From NCBI RefSeq assembly GCF_002564005.1, contig NZ_PDJG01000001.1, positions 3,348,001 through 3,412,000 of the forward strand: a DNA stretch of 64,000 bases, read 5' to 3'. Both the position numbers and the translations under genes were made by a program. The notes under the pieces are model-generated. The model saw nothing but the letters and a program-made list of their open reading frames with translations, ran no database searches and was not told where the DNA came from. Positions within the stretch are counted from its first letter, which is position 1. Each line of letters begins with the position of its first letter. The stretch comes from Sanguibacter antarcticus (GTDB lineage: Bacteria; Actinomycetota; Actinomycetes; Actinomycetales; Cellulomonadaceae). Positions 48,921 to 60,248 of the stretch are shown here, in pieces.

Positions 48921-50758
48921 ACCGTCGCTGGGGTAAGAGTGCGCAGGCCAGAGCCGCCACGAGCGAAGAGATCGTCGAGCTCCGCGCCCGGTGGCAGGCG
49001 CGGTGGCCGGACGCCCTGCACGCGTGGGGCGCCTCCACCCGGCTGCACGCCCCGTCCTTGCGCGGACCGGAGAGCGGACCGTCCGACGTCGGCAGCTTTG
49101 CGTGGTTCAGCCTCGGTGACGTCGAGGTGAGCATCGACCTCGGCCAGGTGCTCGAGCGCGGTCTCGGGGAGCACGCGGTCGCGGTCCTCGCTCACGAGAT
49201 CGGGCACCACGTCTGCTCGCCCGGGGACCTCCTCACCGCGGGCAGGCTCGCAGCGCAGGTCCGACTGGGGCTCGTCGACCTCGACGAGCACGTCGCTCTC
49301 GTCTCGAACCTCTGGAGCGACCTGCTCGTCAACGACCGGCTCCAGGTCCGGGCAGGCGTCGACCTGGCAGCTGTGTGGCGCACCCTCGGCCCTCCGCTCC
49401 CGACCGACCACGTGATGCGGCTCGTGCTGCGGACCGACGAGATCCTCTGGGCGCTCCCGGCCGGCTCGCTCGCGGGACCAGGCCCGCACCACGAGGCCGA
49501 GGCTGGCCTGCTCGCGCGCGTCGCGCGGGCGTACGCGGATGATCCCGTGGGCGGGGCCGGTGGCTTCGCCATGGTGCTCCGCCCTCTTCTCGTGCGCGAC
49601 GAGCCGACGGGCGGCGGCAGCCGCTGGTGCGACCAGCACGAGCAGCCGGGAACCGCGGTCCCGGGGCTGGCCGACGACCAGAGCGCGGTCGAGGCGCCGG
49701 TCCACCCCGCGCTCGACCGCCGCGTGGTCGGCGCGATGGCCGACCTGCCACCGACCGCAGACGACGCGACGCCCGACAGCTCGCTGGACAGCTCGGACGC
49801 CGACGCGTCCACCTCCTCCCGCCCGTCCGCGGGCAGCACGCTCTCGCCAGCCGACTACGCGGCAGTCCTGCGCTCCCTCGGCACGACGACAGACCCGCGC
49901 GAAGCCGCCGCACAGTGGTACCGCGAGCACGCGCGCAAGCACCTCGTGCCGTTTCCTGTCCGTACCGTGCGGCGCTCGCAGGAGCCGCTCCTGGCGGGCT
50001 ACGACGTGTGGGACGTGGGGGACGACCTCGCGGACCTCGACTGGACCGCGACGATGCTCGCCTCTCCGATCGTGCTCCCGGGCCTCACGACGGTCCAGCG
50101 CCGCTACGACACCGACGACGGCGGCGATCCTCAGCGCGTTCCCGTCGACCTCGACCTCTATCTGGACTCCTCGGGGTCAATGCCGGACCCCGCGGCGTCG
50201 GGCGCCCCGATCGCGCTCGCGGGCGCGATCCTCGCGCTCTCTGCGCTGCGCTCGGGGGCGCGGGTGCAGGCGACGACGTGGAGCGGCCCGCAGCAGGTCG
50301 CAGGCACGGGCGGCTTCACGCGGGACGCCGATGCTGTCTTGCGGGCGATCGTGGCGCACTTCGGCGGCGGGACGTCGTTCCCTGTCCAGGTCCTCGCCCA
50401 GACCCATCTGGGCGACGGGCGGCGCCCGGTCGGTGGCGGGCTGGGTGCCGCCCGTCGTGCGCGGCACATCGCGGTGATCTCGGACGACGGGGTGACGACG
50501 ATGTTCACGGACGGGCAGTGGTTCCTTCCGGAGGGCTTCGACCCGCGCACGACGGTAGCGGCACGCGCTGTCGAGGCGGCGGGTGGTGGCGGGACGCTCG
50601 TCCTCAACACGAGCTCCGTCGAGCGCTACGTCGCGATGGCGCCCGGCTACGACGTCCACGGGGTGACGGACGCGCAGAGCCTGGTGACTTTCGCGCGGGA
50701 CTTCGCCCGTCGGCTCTGGGGCCAGGACCGTCGCTCAGGACAGGAGACGCACGGATGA
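48917..50758 (+). CDS. HExxH metallopeptidase-like plus von Willebrand A domain protein
   Basis: A 613-aa protein. The N-terminal part has a zinc-peptidase motif VLAHEIGHHV (H93, E94, H97), with E/D-rich DLLVNDRLQV some 50 residues later as a candidate third ligand region. A Ser/Asp/Thr-rich linker (about 280-310) leads to a C-terminal vWA domain with an intact MIDAS, LYLDSSGSM (D417, S419, S421), and the downstream HIAVISDDGVTTMF. The plan resembles the DUF2201 proteins (putative metallopeptidase domain plus VWA-like domain) that also accompany MoxR ATPases, but the sequence is divergent and I cannot confirm the family. GTG overlaps the preceding stop by four bases. Confidence 0.8.
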   Translation: MNRRWGKSAQARAATSEEIVELRARWQARWPDALHAWGASTRLHAPSLRGPESGPSDVGSFAWFSLGDVEVSIDLGQVLERGLGEHAVAVLAHEIGHHVCSPGDLLTAGRLAAQVRLGLVDLDEHVALVSNLWSDLLVNDRLQVRAGVDLAAVWRTLGPPLPTDHVMRLVLRTDEILWALPAGSLAGPGPHHEAEAGLLARVARAYADDPVGGAGGFAMVLRPLLVRDEPTGGGSRWCDQHEQPGTAVPGLADDQSAVEAPVHPALDRRVVGAMADLPPTADDATPDSSLDSSDADASTSSRPSAGSTLSPADYAAVLRSLGTTTDPREAAAQWYREHARKHLVPFPVRTVRRSQEPLLAGYDVWDVGDDLADLDWTATMLASPIVLPGLTTVQRRYDTDDGGDPQRVPVDLDLYLDSSGSMPDPAASGAPIALAGAILALSALRSGARVQATTWSGPQQVAGTGGFTRDADAVLRAIVAHFGGGTSFPVQVLAQTHLGDGRRPVGGGLGAARRARHIAVISDDGVTTMFTDGQWFLPEGFDPRTTVAARAVEAAGGGGTLVLNTSSVERYVAMAPGYDVHGVTDAQSLVTFARDFARRLWGQDRRSGQETHG

Positions 50759-51495
50759 GCGCCCCCGCACCGGACGGCCTGCTGGACCGAGGCCGCGCGA
50801 CGGTCGTGGGCCCGACGCTCGCGTCCGTCATGCAGCGCATCGCGCAGGCGCCACCAGACTGCGTCCTCGTTCCCGGGAGCACGGTGCCGTCCCGTGCGGC
50901 GCCTGTCCCCGCAGCCTCGGCCGACGCTGCGACAGGCGGCCGAGCACCTGAGCGCGGGAGGGTCGACGCGGCTGCGGTCGTGGCGGACGCGCTCGCTGTC
51001 GTCGCGCCGTCGACCCGGCAGAGCGCCTCCTTCCTCGCGGCGGTCCGCTCGCTGGTGACGGGAGCCGACCTGGTGTCTGCCGATCAGCGGGCACGGGCCG
51101 CGGTGCTCACCGTCTGGGTGCTGCTGGATCCTGGCGTGCACGCCACCGCGAACCTTGCGCACCTCGATGCGACCCTGGACGGACGCGCGGGCTGGGCCCT
51201 GTCGACGCTGTACACCGTCGGGGTCGCTCTCGCCCCGGCGCTCGACCCCGTCCAGTGGCCGACGACGAGCGCGACGCGCGAGGAGTCGGCGCGCGCGATC
51301 CTCCGGGCGAGCGGCCTCCATCCGGCGTACGAGACCGCGCAGAGCGCGGACGCACGCTGGCAGACGGTGAGCACGGCCATCCAGCGGCACGTGCTGGCGG
51401 AGCTCGCGGAAGAGGCCCGACGCGCTGAGGTCTTGGCACGCGAGCTGGCGCGCAAGCGTGCGCGCGAGGCAGCCGCACAGGTGAGCAATGTCTGA
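50755..51495 (+). CDS. Unknown protein with coiled-coil tail, fourth gene of the cassette
   Basis: A 246-aa protein with no recognised domain. It has an Ala/Pro-rich first third, a helical middle (AAVLTVWVLLDPGVHATANLAHLDATLDGRAGWALSTLY) and ends in a charged helix rich in Ala, Glu and Arg (AEEARRAEVLARELARKRAR), probably a coiled coil. No signal peptide. ATGA overlap with the gene before it and an 8-nt overlap with the adenylating enzyme after it. It is likely to mediate contact between the others (inference). Confidence 0.72.
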   Translation: MSAPAPDGLLDRGRATVVGPTLASVMQRIAQAPPDCVLVPGSTVPSRAAPVPAASADAATGGRAPERGRVDAAAVVADALAVVAPSTRQSASFLAAVRSLVTGADLVSADQRARAAVLTVWVLLDPGVHATANLAHLDATLDGRAGWALSTLYTVGVALAPALDPVQWPTTSATREESARAILRASGLHPAYETAQSADARWQTVSTAIQRHVLAELAEEARRAEVLARELARKRAREAAAQVSNV

Positions 51496-53023
51496 GCCCA
51501 CGCCGGCCGGGGTCGCTTCCTCTGTCACGTCGGACGTGCTCCCGCAGGGCACCCTCGACGCTGCGCTGGGGGACTACGCCGCGGGTCAGGCGCTCGCGCT
51601 CACCGACGCCGAGCGCTGGCCCACGCTCTCGCACGAGGGCTTCGCGCGGCTCGCATCGGTGCGGGGGCACGGCGCAGCCCCGCTCTGGGTCCACGAGTGC
51701 GGCGACCGCCTCGACGGTGCAGACCACGAGCACCTGAGGCTCGTCGCAGGGGATCTCACCTCGAGAGCGTCCTTGCCTCAAGCCCCTGCGACGAGCGCGC
51801 CGCCCTGGCTCGCGTCGTTCCTCGCGCGCGTCCAGCGCACGGTCCCGCGCTACCGAGCGATCGCCAGGCACGACGGCCACCGAGAGAGGTCTCTCGCGGA
51901 CTTCGCACCGGTGTCGCGCGAGGACCTCCGGCGCTCGATCGCGGACTTCGTCCCGGTGGACGTCCCGCTGGACCGCGTCCTCGAGGGCTCGAGCTCGGGG
52001 AGCACGGGGGCGGCGGTGGTCGTCCCGCTCCACCCGGTCTCGACCGCTGCCGAGGTCGTGATGTTCAGGCATCTCGCGGCGCGGGTCGGCGTCGAGTGGC
52101 GACCGGCCCCGGGGCGCCTGGCTCTCGCGAACGTCGTGGACCAACGGGCTGCGTTCACCTACGCCTCGATGCTCACGGCCCTGACTGCGGTCACAGGTCA
52201 GGCCGGCGCAGCGATGGCGAGGGTCAACCTGCACCCGTCTGCGTGGCGGGACGTCGCTGATCGGGCGGCGTTCTTGTCTGCGATGGACCCGCAGGTCATC
52301 AGCTCGTCACCGCTGGCGCTCCTCGCGCTGGTCGACCTCGGCCTGGACCTCTCGCCGATCGTGGTGTTCTCGGGTGCCACGCATCTGACGCCCGCGGCTC
52401 GCCTGCGCGTGGAGCGCGCGTGGGGCGCCCCGGTCGTGGACGTCTACGGAGCGCGGGAGGCGGGGCTCGTCGCGGTGGATCTCCGAGGCGGACGCGCTGT
52501 GTCTGAGCACGTCGTCCTCCCTCGTCGGGTCTACGTCGAGATCCTCGACGCGGCGGGCTGTCCCGTCCCGGACGGCGACCGCGGAGAGGTGACGGTCACG
52601 GTCGACGACAACCCGTACCTCCCGCTCGTCCGCTACCGGACAGGCGACATGGCTGCCGTGCGCCGAGCACCCGAGCCAGACGGGACCGTCAGCACGACGC
52701 TCCTCGGGCTCGAGGGGCGAGAGCCGCTCAGGCTCCTCACCGCAGCAGGGACGTGGGTGCCGTCGGTCGACGCGACGCAGGTGATCCAGGCCTATGGGGT
52801 CGCAGCCTGGCACCTCCACCAGACCTCGGACGGGTCGGTGCTCTTCGCTGCTCTCGTTCCCAGAGACGACGTGGGCAGAGAGTCGGCCCGAGACGCGGGA
52901 CTGGCTGTGGAACGTCTCCTCGGAAGGCCCGTGGAGACGACGCCGGTGTACTGCGCGGAGGACCTCGAAGGAGGCGCGAAGCGACGGTTCTCCACGGATC
53001 TCGACACCGGTGGGGGAACGTGA
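51488..53023 (+). CDS. PaaK/CapK-type adenylate-forming enzyme, fifth gene of the cassette
   Basis: A 511-aa ANL-superfamily protein (acyl/aryl-CoA ligase or adenylation enzyme). The phosphate loop is EGSSSGSTGA (167-174 GSSSGSTG); VVFSGATHLTPAARLRVERAWG and VDVYGAREAGLVAVD follow the PaaK scheme (YGxxE); LPLVRYRTGDMAAV is the conserved hinge; near the end GGAKRRF may hold the catalytic lysine. The first ~110 residues are extra relative to phenylacetate-CoA ligase. No pathway gene for phenylacetate is near. Its ATG lies inside the previous gene (8-nt overlap). Which acid is activated and onto what it is transferred cannot be told from sequence. Confidence 0.83.
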   Translation: MSEPTPAGVASSVTSDVLPQGTLDAALGDYAAGQALALTDAERWPTLSHEGFARLASVRGHGAAPLWVHECGDRLDGADHEHLRLVAGDLTSRASLPQAPATSAPPWLASFLARVQRTVPRYRAIARHDGHRERSLADFAPVSREDLRRSIADFVPVDVPLDRVLEGSSSGSTGAAVVVPLHPVSTAAEVVMFRHLAARVGVEWRPAPGRLALANVVDQRAAFTYASMLTALTAVTGQAGAAMARVNLHPSAWRDVADRAAFLSAMDPQVISSSPLALLALVDLGLDLSPIVVFSGATHLTPAARLRVERAWGAPVVDVYGAREAGLVAVDLRGGRAVSEHVVLPRRVYVEILDAAGCPVPDGDRGEVTVTVDDNPYLPLVRYRTGDMAAVRRAPEPDGTVSTTLLGLEGREPLRLLTAAGTWVPSVDATQVIQAYGVAAWHLHQTSDGSVLFAALVPRDDVGRESARDAGLAVERLLGRPVETTPVYCAEDLEGGAKRRFSTDLDTGGGT

Positions 53024-53034
53024 CCGCGGTCACG
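53019..53034. promoter_or_regulatory. Perfect 16-bp palindrome at the end of the cassette
   Basis: CGTGACCGCGGTCACG covers the last stop codon of the cassette. It contains GTGA-N6-TCAC, the core of a CRP-type site, about 220 bp upstream of the rRNA promoter. Confidence 0.35.
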
Positions 53035-53565
53035 GGATGGTGGTTTGTGTTGTGGGTTGGTGGGGGGTAATGTTCTCGAAGTCAGCCCGGCAGGGAGGCA
53101 CAGACACCACGGCGAAGTTCTTCGGAACTGGCGCGAAGTGGCTGGTCCCGGGGCTGAATCCTTTGTTCGAAGCGTGGTTCGGGTTCTGCTCGGGTTCGTG
53201 TAGGCTGGGAATCAATCCTCGTAAGTTGTTTGTTTCGCTCGATGAGAGCGGGGTTGACATCGTGTGGGGGTTGGGATAAGTTAGACAGGTTGCCCCGAGT
53301 ACAGGCTGGAAGGTCTGGAATGGTGAGCGTCCGTTCTTTGAGAACTCAACAGTGTGCTTAATAGTCAATGCCAAGACCCTTCGCTTGGGTGTGGTTGGCT
53401 GCCTCGTTGTGGGGTGGTTGGTCATGTCTGGCGGAGTAAATTTGGTATGAATTGAAAACGCAAGTTTTCGGTTTGTAGCCTTGATTAATGGAGTGCCTCT
53501 TTGCAGGGGTGTTCCGCTTCGTATGGTTGTTGACCGGTCCTTTGGGGTTGGTTGATGTTAATACA
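53035..53565 (+). promoter_or_regulatory. rRNA operon promoter and leader region
   Basis: No gene is visible in these ~530 bases. A strong promoter is TTGACA (53254-53259), 17 nt, TAAGTT (53277-53282). A second, weaker -10-like TAGGCT is near 53204. The leader carries TTTGAGAACTCAACAGTG (about 53337-53354), the actinobacterial antitermination-like element that recurs before the 23S gene, and a small hairpin GAAAAC/GTTTTC near 53460. GC content falls well below that of the coding regions. Confidence 0.65.
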
Positions 53566-58679
<5,114 letters not shown>

Positions 58680-58700
58680 ACACAATAAAACTTGTGCTAC

Positions 58701-58720
58701 GCGTCCACTGTGCGGTTCTC
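58701..58720 (+). other. Right arm of the 23S rRNA processing stalk
   Basis: Complementary to 55497-55516 in the 16S-23S spacer (19 Watson-Crick pairs and one G-U), flanking the 23S gene. Confidence 0.7.
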
Positions 58721-58758
58721 GGGAGACGGCCGAGAACCCGGCTTGAAAACCCAAAAGA

Positions 58759-58878
58759 GTTACGGCGGTCATAGCGTAGGGGAAACGCCCGGTCCCATTC
58801 CGAACCCGGAAGCTAAGCCCTCCAGCGCCGATGGTACTGCACGGGAGACTGTGTGGGAGAGTAGGACGCCGCCGGAAC
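58759..58878 (+). rRNA. rrf: 5S ribosomal RNA
   Basis: About 120 nt. The terminal helix pairs GTTACGGCGGTC with GACGCCGCCGGAAC; the internal CCCGGTCCCATTCCGAACCC, GAAGCTAAGCC and GATGGTACTGC are canonical. It lies about 80 nt after 23S. Confidence 0.95.
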
Positions 58879-58885
58879 ACCATTC

Positions 58886-58919
58886 ACAAAGACCCACCCC
58901 CCCGGGGGTGGGTCTTTGT
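58886..58919 (+). terminator. rRNA operon terminator
   Basis: ACAAAGACCCACCCC and the complementary GGGGTGGGTCTTTGT form a long perfect stem with a minimal C-rich loop, eight bases after 5S. The A/T-rich outer end makes it work in both directions, facing the convergent NadR gene. Confidence 0.85.
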
Positions 58920-59037
58920 CGTACCCCCAGACAACACCACGGATATTCCGCGATCAAGGGACGACGACTCAAACAACGTGTCGTCCGTTCTCAGAGTGCG
59001 CGAGCCGAGACCGTCGGCTGGGACGGGTAGCTTCTGG

Positions 59038-60156
59038 TCAGGACCGTACGCCCGCCTGTGGCATCGGGGCTGTGATCGCTCGGGGCAGAGCGCAGACCTC
59101 GTCGATGAGGTCGACAGCGGCTGCAAGGCGCGCGTCCCTGTTGCCGCGCAGCTCGACCCACTGTGCACCTCCGCTCTCGGCCTGTGCGTTCAGCGCCGAA
59201 CGGAACGCGACCTGCATCGACCGACGGATGTGCTCACCGTCGCGCATTCCGTCTTGAACGAACGGGATCTCGTCACCCGTCAGGAGATACAGGTCAGGGA
59301 CCCTGGATGCCGCCAGCGCTTGGACCGACGGGGAAGGCCGGCCGACATACCGCTCGTGCCACAACGTCGTGGCCAGCACATCCGTGTCACAGACGACGAG
59401 AGGCAGCGAGCTCGTACGAGCGGCTTCGTCCTCGAGGCGGGCTTGTTCCCTCGCCACCAGGTCGAACTCCGCCGTGTGCCACGGTGCAGCAAGGCCCCCG
59501 GGACGAGTCTCCGACCACTCGCGGCCGAACTCGGGGACGAGCGGCAGACCATAGTGCGCCTGCAGGTCCTCGGCCAAGGTGGTGGTGCCTGTCGACTCGG
59601 CGCCGAGGATCACCACACGTCGAGCGAACCACGAGCGGACCGCGGCAGGCAGAGCCCACCAGTAGGCCTTCGGGTCGGCACGTACTGCTGTGCCTGAGAC
59701 GTTCACTGCCTGCCGCTGCGGGTCGACCTGGACCCAGGTTGCGCGGACATGGCGGGCGAGCTCCTCCCCGTACCCGTCCGAGGTGAAGACCGCGTCGACC
59801 GGAGCGACGACCCCTTTCTCTCTGGAGTCGGCGGCGGTCAAGAGGTCCTTCATGATCGCGACGTGCGCGTCCCACGCACGGTCGCTCCTGTAGTCGACGG
59901 GTTCGTCATCGAGCCCGACGAGGACCCGCGCCTGCGGGACCTCTTCTCGTATCCATCGCGCGCGGAGATCCCCAGGGATGGATTCCTGGGACGAGACGAG
60001 GACCTGGACGGTGACGCGCTCGGAGCGCGACAGAGCAGTACGGACGAGATTGAGGTGGCCCGCATGAGGTGGGTAGAACTTTCCGACGACGAGCCCGTGC
60101 CTGAAACGCGAAGGATGCTCGGCCTGGCGGGAACCTGGGGCTGCGAGTGATGTCAC
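59038..60156 (-). CDS. nadR: NadR-type bifunctional NMN adenylyltransferase / nicotinamide riboside kinase
   Basis: A 372-aa protein of two domains. The first (about 20-190) is a nucleotidyltransferase with GLVVGKFYPPHAGHLNLV (GxFxPxHxGH) and VSGTAVRADP (SxTxxR-type) motifs, making NAD from NMN. The second (from about 195) is a P-loop kinase-like domain reading LGAESTGTTTLAEDL, where the Walker A lysine is Thr; nicotinamide riboside kinases of the NadR family have GKT/S there. VVCDTDVLATTLWHERY resembles the substrate region. No N-terminal HTH, so it lacks the repressor part of enterobacterial NadR. GTG at 60156 has GGGAGA about 8 nt upstream. PnuC is encoded 2.7 kb away. Confidence 0.87.
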   Translation of the reverse strand: MTSLAAPGSRQAEHPSRFRHGLVVGKFYPPHAGHLNLVRTALSRSERVTVQVLVSSQESIPGDLRARWIREEVPQARVLVGLDDEPVDYRSDRAWDAHVAIMKDLLTAADSREKGVVAPVDAVFTSDGYGEELARHVRATWVQVDPQRQAVNVSGTAVRADPKAYWWALPAAVRSWFARRVVILGAESTGTTTLAEDLQAHYGLPLVPEFGREWSETRPGGLAAPWHTAEFDLVAREQARLEDEAARTSSLPLVVCDTDVLATTLWHERYVGRPSPSVQALAASRVPDLYLLTGDEIPFVQDGMRDGEHIRRSMQVAFRSALNAQAESGGAQWVELRGNRDARLAAAVDLIDEVCALPRAITAPMPQAGVRS

Positions 60157-60205
60157 ACGCAGATTCTCCCGCAGTCCCCGACCGTCTGTGCGCTCCACCC
60201 AGTGA

Positions 60206-60228
60206 GCACGGTGGACGACACACCGTGC
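60206..60228. promoter_or_regulatory. Inverted repeat between nadR and ppc
   Basis: GCACGGTG (60206-60213), seven bases, CACCGTGC (60221-60228): a perfect eight-base inverted repeat in the 92-bp divergent promoter region. A candidate operator; the regulator is unknown. Confidence 0.4.
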
Positions 60229-60248
60229 GCGTCCCCTACGGTGTGCAT

